Of a stretch of DNA of 64,000 nt, positions 1 to 14,100 are shown in pieces. The DNA is taken from NCBI GenBank assembly GCA_019843655.1, contig JACDQD010000006.1:1984001-2048000 (forward strand). The letters run 5' to 3'. The translations under genes were made by a program, and so were the position numbers. This DNA comes from Lethocerus indicus. Taxonomy: Eukaryota; Arthropoda; Insecta; Hemiptera; Belostomatidae. The stretch's first letter is position 1. Every line of letters starts with the position of its first letter. A model generated the notes under the pieces. That model was not told the DNA's origin. It did no database searches and saw only the letters and a program-made list of their open reading frames with translations.

Positions 1-1477
1 TCAAATATGCCCACAAGAATGGAGCTATAAACAGTTCACAATCCTATGTCTGGAATTCTTACCCAAAACCCTCTTTTCCTATCATTTACTGCAATTATTC
101 TGGGTATTTTACCACTTCAACAGCAATGGCATTATTCTCAACCAGAGTTAATTAAATTTCAAATCAACAATTCAGGTAGATAACAATGAAATGCCCTGGG
201 CAAAATACCAAAAGTACAATGTATGAGGGGCCATTAAATCACTTTTGTAATTAAATGCCCAAATTGCACTATTTATTACCTGTGGTACACTGCTACAACT
301 GGTGTGGTCCAAGCATCTAATATAAATCAAAATTTGTCATCAGTGTTTCAAACACTCAAGATTCATTTGAGTTAAATCAATGGAACAGATCAACCGTTAG
401 GTTCCAGAACCTATTTCGCAAACACATTTGAAATATGTTCATCGAACCTTCTGAAGTATGGAATGTAACGAGCATGACTCGTTAAAATAAAACAGCTTAC
501 TATATATATATATATATATTTAAAAAAAACTGCCTCAGCACTAAAAGTGAATGGCAGCCGGCGTACATTACTGTAGCGCACAGCCTCTGAACGTTGCTGT
601 TTGGGCACAACAGCCGTCTGTATTCAAAATAAACGAATATTTTAGGCATTTTAAATAAAATACTCCCATTGAATTACTTCATTAAAACATAGCATAATAT
701 AATAATAAAAAATGAAATAAAATATTAGAGAAATCGTATACCACTAGGTACAATATAATACCATATTATTGCAATAACGATTAGTAGTTATTTTTTATTG
801 TTTGATTATGTGAATATTTTTTGCTCGTCAAAAAACACTGCAGTGTTTAAAAAACTTGTTTTAAAAATTCATTTTCTCAATTAAACTGTATATAATCAAA
901 GAGCACAAAAATCACTGCCTGATCTTGTAAACTTGAAACATTACTTGTACAAAATAATGGTAATTGCAATAGATTCACTATTTACCTTAAGTTTGGAATT
1001 TATATCTTAAATGTACCATCTGATTGAACATATCTGTGTCAGAATGTTCTCCTTATATCAGTATTTTAATTTTGGTTACTTAAAAATAATATGTTTATTT
1101 CTGACAAACCAAATTTAGTGTCCATATAGCTTTATTAAAGAGTAAAAAATTAGAACATTTAAATTCGGATAATAATTTCTGTATTGGATTTCAATGGTTA
1201 TAATAAATTTATTGCAAAAATAAAAAATAATAGATAATTCAGGGATCATCAATACAAATACCAAGTACTTCTTAAAGTATTTTTATTTTAACACATTTAA
1301 TTCTTTATAAACAATTTAACAGTATTTTAATATATTAAACAATATTATACACATAAAGAGAACCTCTTGCCAAACTATAAGAGTTTGGCTCTAGCCAAAC
1401 TTTTGTACTTTATATAATATGTATATAAATCATAGTATTATGAGCATATTTTGTCCACTGCTGCAATATATTCACAC
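1..1477. other. AT-rich 3' flank of the coiled-coil gene
   Basis: AT-rich sequence downstream of the last coding exon of the minus-strand coiled-coil gene. It contains minus-strand AATAAA signals (read as tttatt on the plus strand, for example near 1208 and 1283) that could end that transcript. A (TA)n run lies near 502-520. A 65-codon minus-strand frame at 411-608 has no splice signals or recognisable motif, so I do not call it a gene. Confidence 0.5.
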
Positions 1478-4400
1478 TTAATCCTTCTGAAATAGGAGAA
1501 AGTAGATTATATATAAATCATATAAATATTGTGGTAATTACAAACTGCAGCAACAACCAAAAGCTCAACATACCTCAAAACCTGAAACTGAATAGTAAGT
1601 TTCATTAAGCTTGGTTTTACTGACAATGACATCGGTCTCCATATTTTCCTCTTTCTGGTATATACAAATCCCAAGTTCTATAAGCTGGTACAATAGCAAT
1701 TAATAATTTATTGTTTAGAATTATGTAATAATTTAAATTAATTATTTGGTTTGGTTCTATTTGCATTCATTGCATTGCAGTGTATTTGTATTCACTTACT
1801 TCTTTATTAATCTCTCTGCTTTTTTTGTTCTCCCTATTGTCTGAAATCCTATCAAAATCTTCTCTGAATGTATTTATAAGCTGAAAAATATAAAAGGGCG
1901 TCTGAAAATTGTTTAAGTTTAGTCAAAACTGTTAATACCACAGAATTTGTTATACCTTAGAGTAAACATCGGGATCCGGTTTTTCCAAAGGTTTGATCCC
2001 GAATCGCATTGCTATATTCAGCATTGGATCCTGTGAGAAAAAAAGTCAAAAATCAAAATCATTTACTCAATTGTCGCGACCCCTTCTCAAACTCCACATC
2101 AGAAGTAACAATCTCGATTAGATTATGGGGGACTCAGTGGCTCAGACAAGACGGGAAAACCGGGGTACCTGAAGAAAACAATGGTCCCTACCTGGCGATA
2201 AACGGTACCCGGCGACGCAAACAACCTCCCCACCAGAAAGGCGGGGGGTAGTCTTTCTTCCCTATCGACGAGAAGGAAGACAACGCCGGACAAAGGTCAG
2301 CAGACAATATTTCGAGGACATATATTGGGCACATAGAGGGCCCCTCCCTCTCACAGGTACAAATATACCTGCCCCTCCCCCCCCCCAAATAAACCCGCCA
2401 GTCCTATAGAAATCATAAATACCATACGGGAAATCCCGGATGGTAGGACCGCCCCAGGTATTAAAAACCCATCGCAGAAAGCCATATTACTATTGACAGA
2501 CGTAATAAATGCTATTTTGCAACGAGGCTACTTTCTTATTGCTCGGTCGGACGGCTCCCCCGACTGTTCTACTGGTACCAGACAGCGAAAAAGCGTTTGA
2601 TTCCATATATTAGAAGTGTCGAAAATAAAGGCAAACGCGTCTAAACCCGAAGCTATCCTCTTTACAAACCAACAGTACTTCGAATCCGGAACACAGGCGT
2701 GCCCCTAAAGAAATCGTTTAAGTACCTTGGACTGCACCTAGTCAATATATATCGACGCTGTAAACCAGCAGGCCAAAACCGATCTACGATGACTCCATAG
2801 TCTTATCAAGTCCAAGATACTCCTTCGAGGTGGAAGATGACCGTTTGGCGAAACGCAGCCAACACCCAGTTGAAAAACTACAAAATACACAAAACTGATG
2901 CCTCCCTATTGCCCTCGACCACCGATCATCGGTGGATGATATAAAACCTGGCATTTATCAGGGATGTTAGTCCATTGGCCAGTTGTAAGTAGGTTAAAGT
3001 GATTGGAGGAAGCTTATAACTGGCCATAAGTTGCCAATTGTGCCATATAAGCAACATGGAAAAGAATTATAAAGTTGCATACTTCAACAATCATTAAATA
3101 CTTAGCTTATAAATCCCAATAAATATACATACATATTTAGTAAACATTTTATAATATTCGGAGATGATTTTAGAATAAAATAAAAATATTTTTGTAGGAC
3201 TATAACATGTCAGCTACATAAAAACAATGATTCTTAATATCAATTAATAAATAACTATCCATGTAGAGAGTAGTGAATGAAAAAATAAAGCTTTTGTCAT
3301 TACTTCTGCCATGATACCAATATTTCAAATGTACTGTTCCTTTGTTCAAACTAGTCAGAATTTGTAATGGATAATTTGTAAACAATTATCTTGTTTTGAA
3401 TATTATTGACATAAATTAACCACCTAACACTTCAGTCAAATTAAACTGTATAATTTCTGTGAGCATTTTGAATAAACCAAAATTTACAAACCAACACATG
3501 TAAATATAAACTTGAATAGATCACTAATTTGTTAAAGTAATAGCAATGTTCCAAATAGAAAAATTTTAATTTATTTCAGGATACTGAAGAACAATTATAG
3601 GTACAATCAGATAGTATTACAGTGAGGTCATATGTACATATGACTTTATTTGACCCATAATCCAAAAATGTTCCAGCTGATAAAATGCCAAAAATAATGA
3701 AGGAATAAGACATCATAATAACTTCGTTTCTTTAGAAGTAGTTCACAAAAATAAGATTTTTTACTTTAATGATTAATCGAAATGATTTGGTTTTCATAAA
3801 ATTATTAAACATTATGAACTACAAAATACTTAAATGGGAAGTCAGAATAAGTTAATTGCAGACAATTAAGTTGAAATAATTCCCAATATAAAAAATACAA
3901 ACTTGCAAAAATTCTTCTAATCTGGTGCAATTTTGAAGAACATTAAAAGAGGGATTGTCACTGTTCTCTTGCCTCTCACAGGACTCTCTGTATGCAGTCA
4001 GTATTAATTCAAGCTGATGAATCTGTATACAATTATGAAAATTATTAAAAATAAAACATCTTAAAATGAAATGTTTACAAAATTATTCATAAATTCTACA
4101 ATTGAGACATAACTAGTAAGTGTGATAATTGCTGATTCTTAAATTAAAATATGTGTTACAGTTACCCCGACAAGTATTAGTTTAACCAATTTGGTTATAT
4201 TTTTCTCAATCTTCATTTCTTCACTTTCTTTTTTTCTTCTAATTTTCTTATATTGTCTCGAACAGTCTTCATTTGTTTAATTTTTTCAATAGACCTATCT
4301 TCAGCTACCAACTTGATCTGTTCAACTTTTCCATCAAGGAGCTTAAAAAATAATAGTATATATAGATACAATCTTATGTGTGCATTCCTGGTTTTGCTTA

Positions 4401-7400
4401 TATTATTGATGAACTCCAAAATTTAGATAACAATCAACATCCTGGAAATCCTAGTGTAAGATTGTGTCGTACTATTTCAATAAAAAAAATTAACAATGAA
4501 ACTTAATTTTCGATTTTAAATTATTTAACATTTATCAATGCCAAAAACCTTACGGCAAAATAACCAAATATAAAATAACATATTTTAGCAATCTGTCTTC
4601 ATTGGCACTAGAAAAAAATAAATGCATGAACAATAAACTAAAAGTACAGAATAAAAATATTTTTTTTGTGTGCGTATAGGAGTGTATAAGAAAATTGTGT
4701 TACTGCTAATTGTTCTGCAAACGAATCATTGATATCTTTAATCTGGGTGTCATTATATTTTTGGAACTTTTCCTTTTGTTCAAGGATTTGGTTGAGTTTT
4801 TTTGTTGCCTCATCAGGGCTAAGTGCTTCTTCATTACAGTTCAACAGTTCTATGTATTCAGCTTCAGCTTCATTTAGAAGAAATATCAAATTTTCCATCT
4901 CTTCCCTGTGTTTATTCTCATTTTGTGATATTTTCTCTTGTATATTTTTCCATGCCTAGAAAAGTAATACAGACATTATTTACAATATAAGTTTAAGTGC
5001 ATAAACAATAACAAAATGAAGTAATAAATATCCGGGATCTTTTCAGAGTTATATAGAGGTTATAAATTAAATTGAAATAGTAAATTATAATGCCAAACGC
5101 TAGTGTTAGAGACCATAAATAAATAAATAAATAAATATATATATATATATATATATACAACATAAACTTAAACAACTAACCTCATCTGTAGATTCAACCT
5201 CTTTTTTCAATAGGTTGATCTGGTTCTTAAGAAAAGTTATTTCATTACTCATTTTATCAATTATTTCAATAATTTGTGATTTCTCTTCCTCGTACTTTGT
5301 TGAAATTAAACCCTGCTTTTCTATCTCTGTCTCTAGTGAATCAATTCCTTGGAAAGTTTCACTTCTGAAAAATACAATTATTCTATCTTAGTTTCCTCTA
5401 GTATTGTTCAAATTTCCATTCTCTATTAAACTGGTAAGTCAGTGAACTGATCTGTGTTCAACAAGGAACTTAAAAACCCTAAAACTGTATACCCTTTCAT
5501 AATTATGAACACATTTTGTAATGCATGAGTAATACTAAACACACTAAATATATTTGTGAACATAAGCACTTAGATTAAATTTAATCTATCAGGTCAATGG
5601 CTGATATGATATTGTAATTTATCTGATACAATTGTGATATTATTGTGATAGTTACAATACTTTAAATAAGGTTTTAATATTTTCTAAATATTGATACAAA
5701 CTAACATCTAGAATTAACTGTCTTTAAAAGAAAACAACTTACTTTAGGCCTTCTTGGATTTTCATCTTTTCATTCACACTGTCCTGAAGTTTTTTCTCAG
5801 CCTCTTGAAGTCTAACGTACTCCTCTTGCATCGATCTCAGCTCCAACTGCTTGGTTTCATTTTCACTCTCTTTCAGTTCCAATTCTTCTTTTACTTTAAG
5901 TAGTTCATTATTCGCATCTTCTAAATTAACTTTCTCTTCATCTATCAAATGGCTCAATTCCAAATGTTTTTCTGTGAGACTAATCAAGTGAGATTCCATT
6001 TCAACCAACTTATCCTTTTCAGCAAGAACTGTTCGCAGCTCAGTTTGTACCTTGGCTGTCTCTTCATTCAACTCCTTCTAATTCCTTTAAAGTGAAAAAG
6101 TGTAGTTATTAAATTATATTTAAATCTGTAATTTGTTTAAATCCAATGAGATAAGAAGAAAACACTGTTCATTCTTTAAAAGAAACAGTGATTAACTGAA
6201 GCCTTTATAGAAAAATGAATATAGCAGAACTTTTTAACAAAACAATTTTTCTGTTGTTTTTTTCTGATTTTTACAAGAATGTGAAGTGTATCATTTTCCT
6301 GTCAACCTAAACAAAATTAATTTTTCTTTTAAACCAAAAGAACCTTTTTTCTTTTAAATATAATTAAGCAGATTCTGCATCTATAATTTACTTCATGAAA
6401 TGAGGGTATACTGAACATATTAAAGATTTTACATATATTAATTAATTATTATATCTTACCAAGTGCAAGTTATTCTTTTCAGCACATTTCTTGTTCAGAA
6501 CTTCTTCCTGGTCCAGTATGGTTTCATTTAGGTTTTTCACATTCTGCTGTTCCATCAACATTTCACTTTCTAAATATTTCTTGCTGCTCACCATAAGTTC
6601 CAACCTGAAAATTGTCAAGGGAAGTTTATTATTCTATATAAATGTACTAATTTTTAATTATTACTGAACTAATTAATGAATATATTTCGTAAATAAACTT
6701 AAAAGCAGTTCACAAATTCCTTCCATGAAAAAATAGATTATATTAAAAAAAGTAATAAAGATTCTGCATTATTTTTTAGATATTATTTTGAGAAAATGGT
6801 ACAAGCATCCTGTAGCCATTCCTTTCCCTTCTGATTATTTCACACACTGAGACACATGTGACAGGACATAACATGATGAATTGGGTGATATTTTGGGTGA
6901 AGATGTATCTCACAATTCAAATTCTATTCAGTAGTCTCAATGCACAGTTAATTTCAAACTAATGCTTATACCTGTATTTATTTAATTTATAAATTATAAG
7001 TTATTAGCACAATATGCAATAATGCCTCATTTTATTTTCTTCCATAATGGTCTGATAAATGAAAGTGCATGAATTGTTTGTAAAAATGTTATAAATCAAT
7101 GGTTAGTCTGTGATGAGCTCTATCCTGTTGGTCAAAGAAGACACATCAACTTCAAACTTAGCATCATATCTTAATATATATACACCTATCTCAACTTCTA
7201 ATGTACTTTTATAATGAAAATAGTTTATTTAACACTTACTCTGCCTGTATTTTATGTAGACGCATCTGCAGCTCTAGAATTTGTTCAGTATGCTCTTCCT
7301 TTGTCTTTTCTGCCAGGCTTTTGGCACTTTCCAGATCAGTTTTTAACTGTAAATCCAACAGACATAAATATAAACTGAATTATAAAAAGTAATAGACATA

Positions 7401-9780
7401 TTAACCATTATGTATAAAGAAAATATTTTGGTTAAATACACAAATGAAAACATGACAAAAATATTAATAGAGATACTGAAGTTTTAAAAGGCAAAAGGAT
7501 GTCATTGAATAATGTTCAGAATATTTCATTTTGTAAAAACATAACTATTTTTATGTTTATGTGCCTTGAGCACAAATAATTTTGAAATTGATTATAGCTA
7601 TTACTTTCCAACTGCTATATTTCTGTTAGTATTACATGAGTTGATTTACTCTCTATTTCAAATGACTATTGTGATTTAATTTTATTAAGTTCATGCTAAG
7701 TGTGATGTTTTTGAATATCTGCATTTATAAATATTCCAATGTACATTAGGAAAACATTGGAGATAATGACAAGTCCTACGAGATCCTGCTTATCATTTTA
7801 TATAATAGTGAAATATGTATATGAATATACAACCCAGTGATTAATTATTTATTGTAAATATTATACTGATAACGATAGAAAACACCTCATCAGGAACAGT
7901 ACGAAATATATAATCAGATATTATTTGCATGTTTTGTCTATTTTTTGTGTTTAGTCTTAGTTTTCTAATTGTGTACTAAAATTCATGGAGTTATTTGATA
8001 AAAGCTGAAAAATTACATTTGAATATCATTTAAAATAACTAGAAATACTTTTCATTTTTCCTTTTATCTTTCTTTCAGTATAATGTCAATTATAATTTAT
8101 TATTAATAGCAACAGTAGAACACTATTGATAGTAGAGCAGGCAAATATTAATTTAATGCATCAATAATTAATACTGACACGGTGAATCAATTGATCAGTC
8201 AAAGATATATCATTTTGTAGATTGAAAAGCCTCAGTTTAGATTCTTCCAACATCTTGTTGTTCTTCTCTTTATACTCCAGCATTTGTCTATACCTTCCAA
8301 TTTTGTGTGAAAATTTCTTGTCCATTAAAGCATGTTTCTCATACAAATCCTCATTGCTCTTGTTATCTGAAGTTATTTACAGAAAATGTTAAGTACTCAT
8401 TTTATTAAAATTGATACATCAATTTACCTTATTTTGTATCACATTAGAACTAATTAAACATATGAACGGGGTAATTTGTAATAATGCTTAGTTTGGACTA
8501 TTGGTTTTGGATCACCTTAATTTATTCTTATAGGTATATGTAATGGGCGAACATTAAATTTTTCATATATAATTATGAATACATACGTCTATAATTATTT
8601 AACTTAGTTAAAGTAAATTAATGCATTTAGTTTCTTACAATAATTAACAATTTCTCTCATATTACAGATGTACTCATTTCCTGCCGTCATTAATTCACCG
8701 GAAAACTGTTTCAGGGTAGAAATCATTTTTGTGGATTCATTAGCTAATGTGTTAGCAGCCTCTTTCAGATAGCAATATTTAGCTCTGAGATGTTCACCAT
8801 TTACACCAATTGAAGTGAAAAGTTCAGTGATATAGCAGAATCTGGAAAGAAATGTGATATTTGAAACATAAGTGAATCTAGGTAATGATTCCATATACAT
8901 GACCTAATAATGTCTTAGACTAGAAAATTAACAAAATTAGTAAATAGTATTAAGTAGCGGTCTTCATTTAATGAGCTATAACAAACAAAATGCCTTAGAG
9001 AACCGTATGATGCAAATGGAAATTGGATGATTTTGGCCACTTCAACATCAATTGTCCCAGACTCTAAGTTATGGGCTATAAAATTTTTGAATTTGTTATT
9101 AATTGACAAATTACAACAGGTCTTCTACAAATCAAACCAGCAGAAGCCCCCTCAGAACGGGGCTGTTCTTACAATTTGAGCTATACCAAACCAGTGACAT
9201 TCAATGGCTCCTTAGATAGATTTAATTCTAATAAATAAATTAATAGTAGCGATTAATAAATAAAGACAAATATTTATTTATATAATGAAGGTATATAACC
9301 ACTGCTTTTTGGCACAATATCGAATGTAGCTTACTTCTGTGCCACATCTCTACGAGTATCATTCTGTAAATTAAATAATTCGGTGCTTAGATTCTCAATT
9401 TTCATCTGCATATCGACCAATTGTTTCTTCTGCATCTCTATTTTCTGTGTTAATAGTTCTGACTCGCGCTTCTTGGCCGCAGTCTCCGTTTGTCTTTCTA
9501 TTCGATTTTTCGCCAACTGGTGTATGTTGGTCTCGAGCTCATGTCCCAATTTCCTGTAGTCTTTGAACAGGCTTTGAATGTTCGACCGCTCTTTAGTTTC
9601 GTCGAAAACTTCTCCGCTGCACTCGCTCTGGGCCGCGTCCGCTGCTGTATTGCCAGTTTCCTCAACGTCGCCAACCCGATCTCTATCCGAGTCGGTCGCT
9701 GCTTGGCCATTTTCTGTGTCCAGATTCAAGTTACATTTTTCCGAGCTCTGTTCGCATTCCACGCGAAGGACTGGCTCCAT
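1478..9780 (-). CDS. Long coiled-coil protein, about 810 aa, 14 exons, not recognised
   Basis: I do not recognise this gene. Coding exons in transcript order are 9335-9780, 8639-8841, 8179-8366, 7240-7346, 6460-6604, 5743-6077 (or to 6074), 5181-5364, 4704-4955, 4166-4341, 3903-4022, 1956-2030, 1800-1880, 1574-1684 and 1478-1486. All have GT-AG borders and phases agree throughout, with one exception. The start is the ATG at 9780 (MEPVLRVECEQ); the frame is open further upstream only from a TTG. Residues 1 to about 85 are acidic and low in structure. From about residue 90 to 650 the protein is rich in Glu, Lys, Leu and Gln with heptad-like spacing, so a long coiled coil is likely. The C-terminal part includes a compact non-coil stretch (AMRFGIKPLEKPDPDVYSK). 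The exception is exon 4166-4341, where the frame closes after a 7-A run (4229-4235, T on the plus strand); one extra base restores phase into the next exon. A cytoskeletal, centrosomal or synaptonemal role is possible but is only a guess from composition. The final two-codon exon is the least certain part. Confidence 0.7.
2080..2950 (+). mobile_element. Decayed Jockey-clade non-LTR retrotransposon fragment
   Basis: This block in the intron between exons 3903-4022 and 1956-2030 is richer in GC than its surroundings. Broken plus-strand frames give reverse-transcriptase-like pieces: LLTDVINAILQRGYF near 2490, SEKAFDSIY near 2585 and KKSFKYLGLHL near 2710. They occur in the order expected for a Jockey-type polymerase. 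Many stops and frame changes make it a dead relic. Both ends are approximate. Confidence 0.6.
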
Positions 9781-11139
9781 TCCTAATTTAAAACGCAAAA
9801 AGTTCAAGTCCAAATAAATAAGCCACCGCCGCTGAAATTTTCGTTTTTAATGTTTAAAAGATAAGTGATACCAACCTCGAAACATAACTGGTTCTTCATA
9901 ATGTTCTTCAATTATCGTCTGCTATAATCATAATATTCAATAGTTCTATTGCATAAAAATAGGGTTTCCTTTATAAAAAAAATAATTGTTTTTTGCAAAT
10001 ACATTATTTTTATTAATTTCTATAATCAGTTTAATTTTGGGGATCTAAAGAAACCCGAAGGATATCAGGTTAATTAAACTTAATGGTAAATGGTATAACA
10101 TATATGAAAATGGTTATTCATAGTTATTAATGGTTCTATTTTATGGTATGGTATACACGTCCACGTTTCTTTTATGGTACAGTAAGAATATATTACAGGA
10201 GTAAATGATGTATATCCAACACAGCCCAGTGATTTATATATTTATTATAAGTATGAAGTATGGTGCTCAATATTAAAGTAATAATACGAAGCAATGAATA
10301 AAAACAAAACTAACCAAGTTAATAACTTTATTTTCACAGTACTAACACTATGTACAGTGTACCACATGCAACATGGTGTAAATATGCACATGTGTAACAT
10401 ATCTTGGTAATTTTAAAATGTGACATAATTTTTAAAAATGTATTTTAAATAGAATGAATATTTCCAAGTGGAATAAAATGTCCATTTAATATTTTATACA
10501 TACCTTTTATAAAAATAATACATTTAATAAACCATCAGTGAAATGAACCACAATGTAATTAGACAAGAGGATTATTTATTTTCCCCTGAAAAATTGTAAA
10601 TGCTAATTATAAAATCAAAAATTCCCACAGGCACATAAAACCAGTAATATTTAAAAGTATCTCTGAAAAATTACATTGATAAATATAACTATTATGATAT
10701 TATATATATATTACATGAGGAGTACCAAACAATATGCATGAATCAACAAATTAAAAATAATTTTGGCAAGATGCTGATAAATTTTTGAGCCTATAAATGC
10801 AGTTAACAAAAAACCCATTAGTGTAACCTTCTTTGTAATTATCAGGATTACATGTATATATTTTTAATAATTAATTTTTAATATTTTTTAATATAACAAT
10901 AATAAACTATTTCATTAATAAACAACAATAACCTAAGAAAAAATGACAAAAATTGGCACTGCAAAAGTAAAAATAAGTACATGTAAACAGGGAAAAAAGC
11001 CTTTCATAAAAAGTAAAAATATATTATGTCCTTGTCCAAAATATCTTAACATGAATGTATCCGTATTGTTAAAAATTTAAATATTTCTAGTATTTGAAAT
11101 GCCATAGACGAGACAAAATAAAATTTGTTATAATTGCCA
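9781..11139. other. Intergenic spacer between coiled-coil gene and RABL6
   Basis: AT-rich DNA. It should hold the promoter and 5' untranslated region of the coiled-coil gene and the 3' untranslated region of RABL6, since both are transcribed leftward. A minus-strand AATAAA lies near 10326 (tttatt on the plus strand). I see no ORF or repeat of note. Confidence 0.5.
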
Positions 11140-14100
11140 TTATATGGCTTCATAAGAAGTATCATGTGAGTTGAGGAAATCTTCAAGTTCATTGTGGACT
11201 GAATCCGAGCCACTTTTTTTGCTTGATTTCTTTTTCTTCTTCTTTTCTTCTTTCAAAGAGTCATCCTTGTCTTTGGTTGATGACAATTTCTTTTTGTGCT
11301 TCTGTTTGTGTTTGGACTTTTCAGCCTGTAACACACAGGATTTCATTCAATTTAATGACAGAAGTTAAGATTTCTCAAAAAATATAATTATGAGGGACTA
11401 GTGGGAATTTGTGAAGATTAGTGGGATCATAAAAGCTATGATTGCATTGTAAAAAATAATGCAAATAGTGATAGACAATCATACCTTTGATAACAATATT
11501 ATATGTCACTGTTATCTTTTGAAATATAATTTAAATATTTAAATATTATTTAAGTATTGTCAAAATTACACTTCTTAGGATTATATGTATGGAAAGTATG
11601 CCAAGTTCCTACTACAAACTTTTGTTAAAAATCAATTTAATCAAACAATTCCTTATTATTTCAATATTTTAGGTGGACAAAAACTCTTATACTGTTTATA
11701 AAAGAAGTAGTATGCTAACACTCTTTATTCTGTTAAAATAAATAAAACATTGTTATAAGTATGTAAATAAATAAGTACTGATAAATATATTCATATATTG
11801 AATATAATGTATTTTTTTCAGAAACTAGAACTCATGATTGTTGGGTTTACTGTCTGGACAGTTTTTTACATTAAGTTTTGCCTATTTTTGAAACCAATGT
11901 ACGATTTATTTTTTAATCAAATTTATAAACACTCATCAAAAATAAGTTTTGCTGTTCTATGAATAAATACAACAAACACTAAACATAACTAAATGAGTCT
12001 ATAAGACCTTGGAAGCAGTCTGTTGATCAACAGAGTCAGGGAGGCAGTTGTCTTCACCTCCTTCGGGGCTTTCCCTCCCCATCAGACCACCACTATTTGC
12101 ACTATTACTGTTCCACTGTTCTAAACCTTCAACTGTTAACGGAGATGATGATGACGCAGTCTGAAAAAATCGTATTAAATCATTTTATTTAGCCCTTTAG
12201 TTTGCTTTTAAGTGTGAAAGAAGATTCAGAATAGTGAAAATTAAATATAACACAAATAGTAAACCATCCATTTTAAAATTCAAAATATTATATTTCAATA
12301 AGAAATCCTGTAATACCCTGTAATGTAATATATCACTTCTATGAAGCTGTTTATGAAGTTGCACTTATGAAGTTGTTTATTCTCACAAAGCAGTAAATGA
12401 GTAGGTAGTGAGATGTTTGTTCATTAAATGTAATATTAATAACTATTACATTAAATTTTTTTACATAGAGTATACAATTTTTAACAATTCATAAATAATT
12501 CCATAATATCAATAATGCCAGTTAAATAAGTTTATGACACTGTAAAAATAAGTTAAAAAGAGTAATTAAAAAGTTTGTTAAGAAGACAAACTTTAAAGTG
12601 ACTTACATATTACTATAGACATTATAAACATGTTATGAAATTAAGTAATACTTTGACCAAATTCCTTTGGTCAGGATTAAGTTCATGAATAACATAAGTT
12701 CATAGTTATGTTATATATAACTATAGAGCTTAATTTTTTAATTTTCATGAAAAGGTTCAAGCATTATTTATCTGTTTCCTCTTAATTGCTTGGTGGCTAG
12801 TCCCATGTCCTTTTTGCTACCATTAAGTCTACTGTATTAACTAAACGTGGTGCAGCATAGAAGGAAACTATTTATTGAAAGGAAACACACAGTTGATACA
12901 CTTTATATATATTTTTCAATTGTATTTTTTTCACAAAGGCATATTAAAAATACCTGTTTGATGTCTGGCATTGAAAGTGTCGACGCAAGACTTGGTGGAG
13001 GGGTTAGATCAGAACTAATGTGAATGTTAGACACCGACTGTGGAATGTCGTCAGGATCCAAGTCATCCTGAAAGCCTGCCACCAGTGGGTTGCCTCCAAT
13101 GTCTCCATCACTGCATAACATAAGTAATAATAACTCATCCGCATCTAGTAATGTCTATTTATGTAGTAATTTCTTTATTTGCCTACGTTGGATCCCAATC
13201 TAGGTGACTTTCAGACTTCCTCTTCAATTACTCCCTCTTCTAGAGACCTACTCTAATTATGTATGGGCATCTAACCACTTTGTAATTAGAAAGTTGTGGC
13301 CTCTCATGATTATTTAAGTTAACCATGGAATGAAAAATGGTTTAGAATGTTAATGCAGACCAGGAAATTTTCATTAAATTAATAACTTGCATTGACAATG
13401 AGAACAATCTATAAACTCTTTTATACTCATTAGAATTCAGTTAAGCAAATCTTTCAGTGACTTCTGCTCTTCATTAAAGTCCAGTTATAACGGCTGCCAC
13501 AGTTTCCAAGTGGATTAATATAAAAAAAAGAAATCCTTCTTTTTTATTCAAACAGTTGAATGTTGTATAAGAAAATTTACTCATTTTATAATTCCATTTT
13601 AAACCAAATTAAAATAAAATATTCTTTAACTCCCTTCTATAAGAACACTATGCCCATCATCAACACATTTTGTATAAATAAAGAATAGAATACTGTATAC
13701 CTGTCTGAATCATGTGTAAGCCTATTAGATGAGGGGGTACCGGTCGACCCTTGGTGATGTGGTGAACTGTACCCCAAATTGGCTGACCCAACTCTTGGTG
13801 TTGGGTTGTCTTCCAGAAACGATTTATCTAATACTCCACCATCCGGTACAAATTCTTCAACACTGGTAACACTGCAGTCCATGCTTCCTCCACCTACAAT
13901 AGTGGGACTCTTTATTGAAACTCCACTATCTATTGAAAAACATTTGTTTTCTATGTAAAGGGTTCAATGTTTTGAATTAATAAAATGCTTTGCAATAAAC
14001 ACAACATGGTGGTGACCAACTTTACATTCAATTGCAAAATTACAGCCTAGATTTAGCATTTTACATGGAGTGTATTACTAAAAAAAATATCAAGTAAGGG

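Noticed and set aside
9781..9813. Extension of the coiled-coil frame to a start at 9813
   Set aside because: That codon is TTG. The first ATG in frame is at 9780.
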